Shown: positions 1-10,681, counted from the first letter of the stretch. The stretch: DNA of 64,000 bases from Phytophthora sp. 'mugwort' (GCA_033558025.1 JAUCEF010000013.1:2597001-2661000); one strand, 5' to 3'. Notes: generated from the letters alone by a model not told the origin. A program made the numbers and translations.

Positions 1-476
1 TTTTTCCCGCACCTTGCTTCCAAACCTTTCGGCATCTATCGCTGCACCTTCCGGAGTCTTCCGGATTTACCACGTTCGCCGCCAGATTGAAAGCCTGTTC
101 CGTCGAAGAAATGAAAGCAGTCACATCTGAAATACTGCAACATCAACCTCAGAGAGCTCTATACTTTCGTAGTATCGTTAGCATGCATACAAATCATTGC
201 TGGAATACCTTTCATTATTAAATCACTAATCCAAATGACAAGCTACTCTTCAAATGCTGGCGACAATGCCGCCGACATACCAAATCTACTGTCCTTACAG
301 TGTGCCCCACGCCCTGTTTCGCACTTGTTGATAATGAGGACGCGTTGATTCAACCACTTGTAGACTTGTCGCCTTTTGGCTTTTATTTGGTCTTCTGAAA
401 GAGAGGGGTAGAAGTAGTTGACAGTTGCGTGCATTTTTGTCTTCAAAACGACGGCATCGTAAACCCTTAACGTCAA
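1..476 (-). pseudogene. pogo/Tigger-like transposase, N-terminal fragment
   Basis: The reading begins near 476 and leaves the window at position 1, so only the DNA-binding half is present. About 77 residues are open; after a stop, homology continues. SPAFEE, stop, LVIWISDL fits the start of a CENP-B/Tc5-type helix-turn-helix, and further on KTPEGAAIDAERF is the linker that joins this region to the DDE domain in pogo-like transposases. The first part (YPSLSEDQIKAKRRQVYKWL) matches the 'fFPxLs...r..vylW' leader of the family and resembles the leader of the other pogo-like relic near 27.8 kb. In an intact element this region binds the terminal repeats. The stops make it a relic. The family call is by motif only. 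Confidence 0.55.
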
Positions 477-1323
477 GTTTGTGACGGAAAGGAAATAGCG
501 AACCGTTTGAAGTGATTAGTGCCTTTCCCTGTCCTGTGGACTTTGTCTCCCCATTTGTCGCAGCACATTTGAAGGGCGGATCAGCGAGTGCTAAAATACT
601 TGAAAAGAACGTCGACGTATGTGATAGTGTACATGGAAATAGTACTACTATGGGGGGAGCAAAATCTGTGAATAAAAGTTGAAGTTATTTCCTTCGAGCA
701 GCGTCTTGATGGTCAATGTTGGCATCTTAGTGGTGGTGTGGTGTTGTGCCAAAATATGTATCAGTTTGTAAGTTGCGACAGTGTACGACCAATACATTTA
801 CCCGACGCTTGTTAAAGAACTCGATGACTATCAAATACTACTTGCACCGTTTCTTCCTTCGCTTGCGCAACTGTAGAAGTACTCATCCCCCCCCCGCCCC
901 CTGGTGTGCGCGCTACCACCTTTCTTCAATAAACACATTTAGATATTGATAATGTATGTCAATCTTAGTTTTTGTTCATATGTGTGACCGGACAAATGCA
1001 CCATGATTACTGAACCCCCTCCTTTTCTTGATATTTGTAAGTGGAATCACGACCAAAATCACAGCAAGCGCATGCCTCGTCTCTCATCCCCAGTGCTTTT
1101 CGACTAGCGCGCCGCGACGCCTTTCTCGTCAAACAAAAACATAAGAATCAGGGCGTGTTTTATGTGTGATATCGTGATACCCCATCCAAAGCTCTCCCAC
1201 CAGTGATTTACAGCAAACTAAGGCACATTATCATTTGCTGCCGAGGCGCTAGGACCATTGCAGAACTTCTCCAGCAGTACGAAGCCGTACCCAAGATGCC
1301 AGGACATGGGGCACGAGTAACTT
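477..1323. other. No gene seen; decayed intergenic DNA
   Basis: No convincing reading frame on either strand. A run of nine C lies at 887-895, one of eleven G/C homopolymers in the window. No terminal repeat of the neighbouring Harbinger relic could be placed here. Confidence 0.5.
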
Positions 1324-2432
1324 ATGCGCTTTCTACTACCTCGTATGTTGAATACTAATGCGTTATCGGTAGATGTAGGGCAAGCAACAGCAACGGATAA
1401 ATCTGCTACCGTCAGCACAACACATGCCCCAAGCATCACCGACGGAGCGAGTAGCCCCTCGGCAGCACCCACAACGGCATCGAACGCGCCCCGCAAGACA
1501 TTCCTGTGGACGGAAGACATGCACCTCGATCTACTACGGTGACGTTCACCCTTCCTCCTCTTCGGTGGATTTATGATGCCATAATATCTCATCACACAGT
1601 CGTTTAGAACTATCATAGATAGATTATCTTTGTAAAGCAGTGCTTCGGCTTGATGCCAGCACGGCAAAAAACTAGCAGCGTGGGATGTTGTGGCAAAAGC
1701 AATGAAGATCCACAGCGAAAACATGTCAGGAAGAGGCTATGCCGATCGGCAATACACATAGTTGTTATATTTTGTAACTGTTGCGTCTGAAGGCTTTATT
1801 ATATGCGTGTAGCTTTACATCGTTGCAGCGGAAGCATATCGGTTTTGAGCGGGAAAGTTTAAGCGCCTCAGGCATAAATCAAGTGGACGACGAATACGTA
1901 AAGCTGATGACAGATGTATCGGAGCGCATCGAAGAGGTGACGCTAAACTTAGCTGGAAAGAGAAATGTCGTGGACAAGAAAGCTGAGGCTCTCGAAACGG
2001 CCGGGGTTAAATTTTGTGTTGCAGCTGAGTCCATCGTGCCGGAAGGAATGACAGCAGACGATGCAGGTATGAAAACATGTATTCATACCTGTCAGGCTCC
2101 TACATACTAATCAGTGTTATGATTATACTTCCTTTAGAGCTTACAAACCCAGCAAAAAGGCAGCGCTTCTGCGCAGACATCGCCATCGACTCGATGTTTG
2201 CGCGTCACTACCACATTGAGCATGCAAAGTTTGAGGACAGCAGCGAATGCATGCCGTTAGGGAGCAAAAACTATTATTGCAGGGAGAGAAACTTGAGGAA
2301 GACAGGCGCTTTAGAAAGGTGCTGCTAAACTTCAACAACTCGAGCAAAAAATGCGGGAGGACGAGGCAAGCGTCGCGAAGCGCAGTATGGTCAGCCTTAC
2401 GCTGTGCCTTGTAAGCAAAGGAAAGAGTCAGT
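1324..2432 (+). pseudogene. Harbinger-associated Myb/SANT-like protein, broken
   Basis: PIF/Harbinger elements carry a transposase and a separate Myb/SANT-like protein that helps it bind DNA; this looks like the second. The first 72 residues are Ser/Thr/Ala-rich and end in KTFLWTEDMHLDLLR, the start of a SANT-like helix, then a stop. About 240 bp of unrelated-looking sequence follows. The middle region resumes at 1781 with FERESLSASGINQVDDEYVK. An intron with GTATGA donor, a TACTAAT branch site and CTTTAG acceptor fits 2067-2137 and keeps the frame (DDAG to LTNPAKRQRF). The end is a charged coiled-coil stretch (LEQKMREDEASVAKRS) in a shifted frame near 2340-2432. It runs tail-to-tail with the transposase relic at 2437-3390. 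At least one stop and one frameshift make it non-functional. Confidence 0.6.
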
Positions 2433-2436
2433 GAAA

Positions 2437-3390
2437 TCATCCATGCAGATATTCTTGTATTGATGGAGATGTTAATCCAAAGAATACTCTGTTCGTATTG
2501 CTCCCTCGTACGCAAGTGGTGCAGCTAGTTAGAAGTACGGCGATCTTGTATACCTTGGAAACGAGTTTCTCACCCACCTTCATTTGGATCTTGTCGTCTT
2601 GTAGCTGCCAATACTGCATAATTTGGCCAAATGACCACTCCACAGACACCCGGACACTGCTCATGCTTTTATTCACGGTTGCCTGACTTTGTGTTCGGCT
2701 GTCGCCAAAGGAGGCTACAAATTGGTCTGCGTTACCGTGCGCTGGATCATTGCAGATATTATAGCCAGAGAAACGTGTGTCTTCCTCGAGAGGCTGCCCT
2801 AGCTTTGACCGTCGAAGCAAAGTAAGATCATAGCGACGACCTTATACTCGGCCGTATTCATGGATATAATCCCCTCTGGTATCACTAACGTCTGGAACTT
2901 AACAGCATTCTTCCGCTTGTAACCGTTATATAGTGATCTTCGGGTGGTACCACCTGTCGGGCGATCGTAGACTCGCACAGTACCATATTCAATCGCTGCA
3001 TCCTTGTCCGCAAGGACTCTACTGAATCGAGAAAGGTTTCCAGCGGCCCGATTGAGATCTGAACCAAGATCTCTTCAAACAATGAGCACAGATGATCAAG
3101 CAAAAAGTCGAAAATATTGCTCATGGCTGGTAGCGACTTGGTGACACGACACAGACCCAGCCACAAAGGAAAGTAAGGCTGTATTCTGGGTGCAGACCGC
3201 CAGATAGAGCAACCGCTCCCAGTCCGACCGCGGCATCGAAGATGGATAACAAGTCAAGCTGTGACTGGCGCTCGCGATCCAAAAAAGTCGTTACTCTTGT
3301 AATTAACGAGTTCCAACAGAAACACCACGAAAAAAACGAGAGTGCCCTCTGCTCGTAGTTTTGCTCGTTTTCGAGTCTGGTAAAGCTCAC
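2437..3390 (-). pseudogene. PIF/Harbinger (DDE_4) transposase relic
   Basis: Three minus-strand pieces in changing frames follow the order of a HARBI1-like nuclease. Near 3160-3060 is an N-terminal segment with FDFLLDHLCSLFEE. Near 2990-2830 come IEYGTVRVYDRP, YNGYKRKNAVKFQTL and VIPEGIISM, the region after the first catalytic Asp. Near 2820-2437 are NICNDPAH, SSVRVSVEWSFGQIMQYW, CTTCVRGSN and PSIQEYL. The usual 'DGT' catalytic Asp reads as Tyr here (IEYGT), while the ND of NDPAH and the E of VEWSF remain. With the facing Myb-like gene this has the standard two-gene Harbinger layout. Several frameshifts; certainly inactive. Confidence 0.7.
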
Positions 3391-3541
3391 TACGAATTTG
3401 GTTCAATCAAGTGCTTCACACAACATGCGAGTCAGCACTCGTTCTTCCTGGTGTGGCACACACCTGTTGAAGCTCGGATTCAGCGTTAGTCACCTTCCTG
3501 CAACCTCCATGGAATCTCGGCGATCCGAACGGTGGTGACCC

Positions 3542-3550
3542 GCATTCCAA
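3542..3550 (+). promoter_or_regulatory. Oomycete Inr-like initiator of the peroxiredoxin gene
   Basis: GCATTCCAA lies 46 bp before the ATG at 3596. It fits the core of the oomycete initiator (GCTCATTYYNCAWTTT) at a typical distance. Motif match only. Confidence 0.4.
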
Positions 3551-3595
3551 GAGCTACGTTCACGTCAAGTCTCCTCCTCCATCCTCTCCGCCCCC

Positions 3596-4802
3596 ATGGT
3601 ATCCACTCGTAGTCGCACAAACTCTGGCTCGTCGCCCGCCGCCGAGCTGCCCCAAAAACGCGCAGCCGCGGCCGACTCATCCAAACGCCCAGCAAAGAAG
3701 CCCACGACGCCTAAAGCCGCCGCAAGCGACCTGGCCGTGGGCAAGCCCGTGACCAAGGAGGTGACGCTGCTCAACCAGGAGGATGAGGATGTTGTGATTA
3801 CCGACACGTTCCGCGACCAGGGCGTCGTGTTTTTCATGTACCCGCGCGCCAACACCCCCGGTTGCACCAAGCAGGCCTGCGGTGCGTCCGCGGAAAGATT
3901 TCGAGCCTCGGGGATTTGCGCCTCATGTTAAAGCAGGCGAAAATACTTATGCCGTTCATTTCCCTCTGTCCACAGGCTTCCGGGACAATATCCAGATCAT
4001 CAAAGACGCGGGCTTCAAGGTCTACGGGCTGAGCGGCGACTCGCCCAAGTCGCTGAGCAACTGGAAGGCCAAGCAAAGCCTGCCTTTCGATCTGCTGAGT
4101 GACCCCGAGCACAAGCTCATATCGTACTTCGGTAGCTCACTACCCGGCAAGAAGGTGCAGCGCTCGCACGTCGTCATCCTCAAGGGAGGCGTCGTGGGCG
4201 ACATCGCTTCCAAGGTGTCCCCGGCTGACAGTGTCAGTCGCGCCGTCACGTTCGTCAAGGAGAACAGCGGCGCGGATGATTCCAAAGAGGAGGAACCTGC
4301 CAAGGAGAAGGAGCCCATGGATGTCGAAAAGTTTGCCGAGGGCAACTCCATGACATTCGATGTCGAGCTCCAAACTGACGCCTCAACGACCGTCAATGTG
4401 CAAGACCTGTTCAAGACCCGCGGCGCCATCTTCTTCATGTTCCCCAAAGCGGACACGCCCGGCTGCACCACCCAAGCGTGCGGCTACAACGACAACTTGG
4501 AGGCGATTAACGCTGCCGGCTTTGACGTGTACGGCCTTGGTGCCGACACTCCGACCGAGCTCCTGGCGTGGAAGGAGTCGCAGAAGTACAAGTACACGTT
4601 CCTGTCGGACCCGAAGCACCAGCTGATCGGCTATTTCGGCAGTTCCACCAACGACGGCACGCGCGTGGAGCGCTCGCACGTGATCGTGCTTCATGGCGGC
4701 AAGGTTGGCCAGATCGAGCACAACATCTCGCCCCAGGACAGTGTAAGCAAGGGTCTCGAGTTCGCCAAGAGCCACGCCATCGACGCGGCCAGCAAGCTGT
4801 AA
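3596..4802 (+). CDS. Two-domain peroxiredoxin (PrxQ/Bcp type), one intron
   Basis: Reduces hydrogen peroxide and alkyl hydroperoxides through a reactive Cys, then recycled by thioredoxin in this family. Exons 3596-3881 and 3976-4802, joined in frame across a 94-nt GT-AG intron, give 370 residues. Two AhpC/TSA domains stand in tandem. The first has TPGCTKQAC with peroxidatic Cys90 and Cys95 five residues later, the Bcp/PrxQ resolving-Cys spacing. The second has TPGCTTQAC with Cys259 and Cys264. Each repeats the blocks LSDPxHxLIxYFGSS and VxRSHVxxLxGG. A Lys/Glu-rich linker (about 190-215) joins them. The N-terminal 50 residues are Ala/Lys-rich with KRPAKK, like the leader of nuclear PrxQ proteins such as yeast Dot5, so a nuclear site is possible (inference). 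Most family members have one domain. The start is the first ATG in frame. Confidence 0.9.
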
Positions 4803-5141
4803 GCCTCGCTGCAGTCAAAGAGTACGAAAACTGGACGTCATTGATGTCTAGAGACCCGCAGGCGACGCCATATTCATGATGCACAAAAAATAACTATAGT
4901 ACTACTTCTGCTGTACGTTTTCGCTTGTTGACCCCATCATTATTATGGTGACGAAAATGTTGTCATGCAGGTGACGCCGTCGATGTCGATTAAAGTGTGC
5001 CGGATTTCATGGCATTAACACGTTGATCGGAAGAAGCTCAACTTGAAGTGTACCACTGAAATCGCTCCTGCAACCTTTCACGGTTATAGCCCACGGTCTT
5101 CGACGGTCAGTTGGCAAATTGCGTCGTCGGAAAGTCTGTCG
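4803..5141. other. Spacer between two co-directional genes
   Basis: Holds the 3' end of the peroxiredoxin gene and the promoter of the oxidoreductase. TCAGTTGGCAAATT at 5107-5120, 22 bp before the ATG, fits the oomycete Inr/FPR pattern. No other feature seen. Confidence 0.4.
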
Positions 5142-6739
5142 ATGCTGCGCAAGGCGTCCGCGGACGTTGTGATCGTGGGCGCTGGGGTGGCAGGCTGTTC
5201 GGCGTTCTACCACTTAGCCCGGCTGAATGCGCGTAACCCAGGCTTCAAGCCGCTGCTAGTGGACACGCTGCCTCCGTTGTCGCTCACCAGTGCGAACGGC
5301 TCCTTTAGTTATCGCAACTGGTTCCCTAGCGATGCTGAGACGCCCATGAGAGAGCTCGTGGTGCACTCGATCGACGAGATGGACGACATCTGCCGGGAGA
5401 CCAACAACGCGTTGGGTCTGAACCGCAACGGGTACCTATTCGTGACTCGAGATGCCGGTAAGATGGGCGAGCTCAAACAGTTGGCGAAGGAGCTGGAGCG
5501 TCATGGGGGAGGAGAGCTGCGCGTTCACGAGCCGAACGACAAGCTTAGCGGCTACCGGCTCTCCACAAAGGAGATGCAGTATGGTCTGGATGGAAGTGAC
5601 CTGCTCGTGGGTATTGACAACGTTGCGGCTGCCTTCTCCAATCTGAAAGACTCAAACGCTCTCGCAGCGCTGCACGTTCGTCGTTGTGGATCGCTGAACC
5701 CTGTCAAGGTGGCTAACTACGAGCTCAACAAGGCGATCGAGTACTGTCCAAAGGCGAAGGTGCTGCAGGGCAGAGTCACGTACTTTTCAGCTACCGGTGG
5801 CAATGTGAGTGGTGTGAAGGTGGCGATGCACAATGGCGAGACGCTGGAACTAGCGACGCCTAATGTGGTATTTGCGACAGGACCGTTGTTCGAGAGAACG
5901 CTGGATCTGCTCAAGCAGCGCGGAATGTCGAGCTATGACGTGCCCATTATTAACGAGCTGCACTGCCGCGCCATTATTGATGATGTTGACCATGTTTTGC
6001 CGTCTACAATGCCCCTGACATTCGATTCGGACCCGATGGGCAAACTCGAGGTGCGTTATGATAGAACATACAAGCAAATTTCGATTGAAAGCTCACTCAC
6101 TCGCTCTGTCCTGCTGCAGATTTCGGATGAGGATCGCAAAGAGGTCATGGCAGATCCTTCAGCTGCTCGCATGCTGGAAGAATACCCTGGAGGAGTTCAT
6201 GTGCGGCCGTACAATGGGGATAAAATGATGGCAGTCTGGACGTATGACATCGAGCCTGTGCCCGTGCACTATCCCGTCGAAGACGTTTTAGACAGGAGGT
6301 GGGTTAATTTTAGTTGCTGTACTGTGAAGTTAGTTATAATACGACTAATGTGACACGTTGTTACAGGTTCCCTGAAGTTTGTGTTCGTGGACTTTCAAGG
6401 ATGTTTCCTCAGATGAAGTCGTATCTGACGCGACCTGAAGTCCGTGATTCATTCTACGTGAGCGGCGGGTACTACTGCAAAACACTGGACAATCTACCAC
6501 TCATTGGGCCAGCGCCAAACACGATTGGTGGCGTTTTCCTGCAGTCCGCAATGTCTGGCGTCGGTCTCATGTCGAGCGGAGCGTCAGGTCACTTGCTGGC
6601 GACGCACGTCATGGGTGACAAGCTGGTTGGCTGTCGGCTTGCTAACCACGTGGATGCATTCCTACCAAGTAGATTCGAGGACCAAGCCTATGTGGACTTC
6701 CTAAGTGATGGAGGTGGTACTGCGTGTGGGCAGGTGTAA
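5142..6739 (+). CDS. FAD-dependent oxidoreductase (DAO family), one intron
   Basis: Probably a flavoprotein amine or amino-acid oxidase/dehydrogenase; the substrate cannot be read from sequence. Exons 5142-6298 and 6367-6739 join in frame (DRR to FPEV) across a 68-nt GT-AG intron and give 509 residues. An N-terminal dinucleotide-binding fold reads VVIVGAGVAGCSAF, with GxGxxG at residues 13-18. The end has GGYYCKTLDNLPLIGP and MSGVGLMSSGASGHLL, the pattern by which the DAO fold closes over FAD (as in sarcosine/dimethylglycine dehydrogenase and FOXRED1-like proteins). The frame stays open upstream to 5043 but without an earlier ATG; 5142 places the nucleotide-binding strand at the usual distance. 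No clear targeting peptide or membrane segment. Confidence 0.85.
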
Positions 6740-6840
6740 TGGACTTGCTGCGAAGACAAGGCTGGTGGTTGAGCGAGAAAGTAACAAGTGCAAGTTACAA
6801 GTAGCGTGGTGATGTCCACGTAGCTATCAATTCATCTTTT

Positions 6841-8028
6841 CTATGCAGGGAACGTCGGCATCAGTTCCTGTTGCTTAGGAGGAGGGGACTCGTGGAAGTA
6901 TGCGTGGGCCAGTGCGTCCTTAGCTGAAATACGTTTGCGCGGACTTAAAGCAAGCATCCGGCTCAGGAGATCAAAACCTGCCTTGGACAGCGAGCACCCA
7001 CTACCCGAAAAAGTTGCAGCAAGAGGGAACTTATCCCGCAGGCGAGAATGCTTTGGCCACTTGCCACGCACACTCATGTTCGCGTCTGGCACGTCCTCAT
7101 CGACACCAGGCCAGTTCTCCTCGTTCGGAGTTCCTAGCAGCTTGAAAATCTGATCCGTCTGATCCAGTTCTCCTCGACCTGCAAACAGCGGCTTCATCAG
7201 CAGCATTTCCGCAAAAATACACCCAACCGACCACATATCCACCGCTGTCGAGTACTTCTTAGCTCCAAGCAGCAGCTCTGGTGAGCGATACCATAGAGTC
7301 ACTACCAGCTGCGTGTATGTTCTCAACGGCGAGCCATACGTGCGCGCCAGTCCGAAATCACAGACTTTCAGCACGCCGCGTGCATCATACAGCAAGTTGC
7401 TGGTCTTAAGATCTCGGTGGATGTACCAGCGGTCGTGCATATAAGCGACAGCACTCAGCAGCGAGTGCAGCAGGTACTTGACCTCGGATTGCAGCCACGG
7501 AGCCTTCATCTTGGTCTGCATGACGTGCTTGAGGTCGTTCTCGGCGTAGTCCATGACCATGTAAATCTTGTCGGGTGTGGATCCCACCACCATCTCCCGC
7601 ACCTGGACGATGTTCGGGTGGTCCAGAGCGAGCAGCACGTTCGTCTCGCGCAAAGCTGTGACGGGGAAGCCCTCCTGGCTGGCGTCGGCGCTCATTTTGA
7701 CCTGCTTGAGGGCGACTATGTCGCCAGTTTCGTTATCCCGCGCCTTGGACACGACGCCGTACGTGCCCTCGTCGATTTTGCCGATGCGCGCGTAGCAATC
7801 GACGCTGCGGCAGCCCAAAAGGTAGAAGTTGTGTCGCGGAGGGTCAATTGGGACGGCGATTAAATCGTCTGTAGAGGGTTTAACGACGTCGGAAGCATTG
7901 CCACTTGAAGAGGAGATAGTAGTTGAATTAGAGACACCTTTGCTGCGACTGGAAGACTTATGCTTACGCCGCGAGGCGCACTCGTCGCCCGAGTCCGAGC
8001 CCGAGTCCCATCGATTGCGTTTCACCAT
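6841..8028 (-). CDS. CDK11: CDK11-type cyclin-dependent kinase (PITSLRE-like)
   Basis: Serine/threonine kinase of the CDK11 group, which pairs with cyclin L and acts in transcription and splicing. 395 residues from the ATG at 8028. An Arg/Ser/Lys-rich N-terminus (1-50, NLS-like) leads to the kinase domain. The Gly-rich loop DEGTYGVV is at 86-93, Lys108 in VALK, the C-helix reads PVTALRE (122-128; animals have PITSLRE), then HRDLKTSN (204-211), DFG (224-226) and WYRSPE (246-251). YGSPLRTYT and [18 protein letters not shown] are typical of CDK11. All catalytic residues are present. Much shorter than animal CDK11, which has a long acidic/RE-rich N-terminus. The frame extends 19 codons upstream without another ATG. 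An Inr-like TCAGTTTCGATT lies at 8065-8076, 37-48 bp upstream. Its 3' end lies 101 bp from the convergent oxidoreductase gene. Confidence 0.9.
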   Translation of the reverse strand: MVKRNRWDSGSDSGDECASRRKHKSSSRSKGVSNSTTISSSSGNASDVVKPSTDDLIAVPIDPPRHNFYLLGCRSVDCYARIGKIDEGTYGVVSKARDNETGDIVALKQVKMSADASQEGFPVTALRETNVLLALDHPNIVQVREMVVGSTPDKIYMVMDYAENDLKHVMQTKMKAPWLQSEVKYLLHSLLSAVAYMHDRWYIHRDLKTSNLLYDARGVLKVCDFGLARTYGSPLRTYTQLVVTLWYRSPELLLGAKKYSTAVDMWSVGCIFAEMLLMKPLFAGRGELDQTDQIFKLLGTPNEENWPGVDEDVPDANMSVRGKWPKHSRLRDKFPLAATFSGSGCSLSKAGFDLLSRMLALSPRKRISAKDALAHAYFHESPPPKQQELMPTFPA

Positions 8029-8064
8029 GGGCTGTTGTCGAAATGTGTGTGTTACACAAAATGG

Positions 8065-8076
8065 AATCGAAACTGA
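8065..8076 (-). promoter_or_regulatory. Inr-like element of the CDK11 gene
   Basis: Minus-strand TCAGTTTCGATT resembles the oomycete initiator and closely resembles the element before the second flavohaemoglobin (TCATTCTTCGATT). Confidence 0.35.
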
Positions 8077-8186
8077 AAGTTGCAAAAAGATAAAGGATTA
8101 TTCACCAAGTACTAAGTAAGATACTGTATACAGTATCTGCCGTCTCGAGCGTGGCAATGCTCGCTAGGGGTACCTATCTGTCTCGC

Positions 8187-9632
8187 TTACTTCCGCGCTC
8201 GCAGGAGCGTCGCGAGAATCACTGCGGACGTCGCGACTGCAGCAGCGACTACCAAGCGCGTCCGCTTTGACTGTTTATCGTTGTTGGCCGTCAGTCGCGT
8301 GTGGTAGTCGAACGTGGCGAACGGGCACGAAGACGGCGGACGCTGAGTCGAGTTATCGGCACCAATGTCTTGCGTGGGGCCAAAATACTCGTAGTGTAGC
8401 TGAGCTGCCGGCACAGACCACTGCTTGCTGAGAGACTTGAACACGGTCGTCATGAAGCCCGCAGGGCCGCAGAAATAGAACTCGCAGTCCTTCGACGGCA
8501 GGAACTTCTCGAGCTGGTTGATGTCGAACTTGCCGTAAACCGTGTACGCGGTGACGAAGTCGTTCTTCTTGGCGATGCCCTCAATGTGCTCGCCGAACGC
8601 GCGGACGTTGGCGTTACGTGCATACTGCACGAACACCACGGGCTGCTTTTTCACTGACGACGCAACCAGGGACTCGAGCATGCTCAGCAGTGGGGTAAAA
8701 CCCACACCACCGCTCAGGAACACGATCGGCTTAGTGGACGGCTCAAGGTAAAAGTGGCCGCATGGGACACCCACATGCAAGATGCTGCCAACACTAACAT
8801 CGTTGTGCAAGTGCGACGAGACTGCACCAGCCGGGACGTCGTTGGCGGCGTTGCCGGATTCTTTCTTTACGGAGATGCGGTAGAAGTTTTGGCCTGGAGC
8901 GGACGACACGCTGTAGTTGCGCACAATTGAGCGGCCTTTCTGGAGGTGGTCGAACTTGAGTGAGAGGAACTGACCCGGTTGGAAGGTCATGAGGCCCTTC
9001 GACGGCTCTGTGCTCTCAAGGTAAAAGGAGGTGACCTCATCGCTCTCCTTGACCTTGCGAGCTACGCGCAGCTCGCGGAACCCAGCCCAGCCACCGGGCA
9101 TATTCTCGAACTCGTCGCGGAGATTGTCCTCAGCCTGGATAAGAAGGTCGGCAAGGAACCAGTAGGCTTCCTTCCACGCGTCAATGATCTCATCCGTAGC
9201 AGCGTCTCCGAGAACGATCTTGATGGCGCGAAGTAGACATCCGCCCACGATCGGGTAGTGCTTAGCACGGATATCAAGGCTCACGTGCTTGTGCACCATC
9301 CGTGGGACGGCGTCACCGAGGTTGCCGAGCTGGTCGCAGTTGGCAGCGAAACCGATGACGGCATTGGCGAGCGTCGTGGCCTGGCGGGAGACTCCGGGGG
9401 GTGCTCCGCCCTTGGTGGCGCCGGCAACACGGTGGTGCGACATATTGAAGAGGTTTTGCACCTCGGGGAACTCAGAGAACATAATTCCGTACATGGTGGA
9501 AGTGATCTCGGTGCCGTGCTCCTTGACGACGGGGGCGGTAGCCTTGAGGATGGCGATCGTTTTGGCGGACATGGGCTTGGGACCTGCACGCTTTTCAGTG
9601 GTCGTGGCGGCGGTCTGCTGGTTGGGAGCCAT
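8187..9632 (-). CDS. Flavohaemoglobin (nitric oxide dioxygenase) with C-terminal membrane tail
   Basis: Converts nitric oxide to nitrate using O2 and NAD(P)H, a defence against host and self-made NO. 481 residues, intronless. The globin domain (about 20-165) has Tyr48 at B10, Gln84 near E7 and proximal His116 in HKHVSL. The FAD domain has RNYSVSS (238-244). The NAD domain has SGGVGFTPLLSM (307-318) and CGPAGFM (388-394), and the classical fold ends at YEYFGP (414-419). About 60 extra residues follow, closing with a hydrophobic stretch (about 459-477, rich in Ala, Val, Leu) and RARK. This looks like a tail anchor with the catalytic part in the cytosol; bacterial Hmp stops near FGP. Divergent from a broken paralogue at 11050. 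Confidence 0.93.
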   Translation of the reverse strand: MAPNQQTAATTTEKRAGPKPMSAKTIAILKATAPVVKEHGTEITSTMYGIMFSEFPEVQNLFNMSHHRVAGATKGGAPPGVSRQATTLANAVIGFAANCDQLGNLGDAVPRMVHKHVSLDIRAKHYPIVGGCLLRAIKIVLGDAATDEIIDAWKEAYWFLADLLIQAEDNLRDEFENMPGGWAGFRELRVARKVKESDEVTSFYLESTEPSKGLMTFQPGQFLSLKFDHLQKGRSIVRNYSVSSAPGQNFYRISVKKESGNAANDVPAGAVSSHLHNDVSVGSILHVGVPCGHFYLEPSTKPIVFLSGGVGFTPLLSMLESLVASSVKKQPVVFVQYARNANVRAFGEHIEGIAKKNDFVTAYTVYGKFDINQLEKFLPSKDCEFYFCGPAGFMTTVFKSLSKQWSVPAAQLHYEYFGPTQDIGADNSTQRPPSSCPFATFDYHTRLTANNDKQSKRTRLVVAAAVATSAVILATLLRARK

Positions 9633-9698
9633 GGCACTGCTGCTGACTTTTGCTCTGCGCGAGGGGCTGTGGAGTTGCTTGGGTTGTGCTGGAAGCAG

Positions 9699-9715
9699 CC
9701 AATTGAGAAGTGAGG
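9699..9715 (-). promoter_or_regulatory. Inr/FPR initiator of the intact flavohaemoglobin gene
   Basis: Minus-strand CCTCACTTCTCAATTGG, about 67 bp before the ATG, matches the oomycete initiator consensus closely (CTCAYTYYNCAWTT). Confidence 0.5.
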
Positions 9716-10213
9716 TCCAGCGGTACTGGAGCGACGGAAGCTGTGCCGGTGAGGTCGGAGCTCATAGGTGGGGGCCATAGCCACGCACGCGCGTCCTGTT
9801 CCGATGGGCTACGGTTTCCGCGCCTTCATTCGGGAACCGCTGGAATGGCGCAGGTTGCAGTAACCGCCTGTTCCTGGTGGAGGCCGCTGAGGTCACTCAT
9901 CTCCGCTTCAGTTTTGCCGATTCAGCTCGGAATGAGCCAATCGCAGCGCGCGAGCCAGCGCGACTTCAAGTCACTCATTCGGTCGCAAAGACACACGGCA
10001 GTTCAGGAGCCGAGGACAGTGAGTCATCGGAAAATACTACTCCGAGGTTGTCGTGTCTTATCTAGGCCAGGCTGCCGTGCAGTCGTCAATTGCTTTGATT
10101 CCTCACTTGCAGTGAAGAGATAACTTTAACGGTAGAATCATCGTAGACATATCGATAAGACCGAGAATTTGGCGTTGCTGGCGTTCAGTCGCTAACCGAG
10201 CTCAGCTAGTAAA

Positions 10214-10232
10214 ACCACCGGATTCTGGTGGT
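10214..10232. repeat. Hairpin 1 of three related palindromes
   Basis: Arms ACCACC and GGTGGT around GGATTCT. It shares the arm motif and the GATTCTG loop with hairpin 3. Confidence 0.5.
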
Positions 10233-10545
10233 GTTTCACGTATTTATAGTTTGCACGCGAGACGGGAAGCTTGTAAACGCATCACAAGTTGGTTGAATCA
10301 TCACCTACTGGCCGAGCTCACGATTGTGGGTGCTATTGCAGTGTGCCCGCTGGAGCCGACGACCGGTTTGCGTTTGTGCAAGTCACTCATCTTCGATTCA
10401 GCAACAACGCGGTAAGGACACGCAGCACCACCAGTCGAATGGTACAGTGTACCGACTTCTTGACGGATGCAGTCTCTACACGAGGTCAGCGCTCAACAGT
10501 GCTGGATTATCGAGAAGCCCGAGGTAACAGCATGTCGAAGCAATG

Positions 10546-10576
10546 ACCACCGGACCGGGCGACCCGATCCGGTGGT
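10546..10576. repeat. Hairpin 2 of three related palindromes
   Basis: Perfect 9-bp arms ACCACCGGA and TCCGGTGGT, then one mismatch, then CGGG/CCCG around CGA. It is the strongest of the three and could form a 14-step stem or a protein-binding palindrome. Confidence 0.6.
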
Positions 10577-10681
10577 GCAGCGCATTTATTGAGAGTAATG
10601 AGAGTTGATGCGCTCGATAGGGAGTTTACCGGCACTGCTTCTTTACAGTACACTTGACTTTGTAAAACTACGTAAAGTGAA

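Noticed and set aside
1218..1724. 168-residue minus-strand frame with a hydrophobic start
   Set aside because: It is antisense to the Myb/SANT-like relic, which has recognisable motifs and an intron; composition is that of a shadow frame.
4022..4884. Several antisense frames over 75 residues across the peroxiredoxin gene
   Set aside because: They are shadows of a GC-rich coding region with strong codon bias.
5043..5141. Upstream extension of the FAD oxidoreductase
   Set aside because: The frame is open but contains no ATG; the dinucleotide-binding fold starts right after the ATG at 5142.
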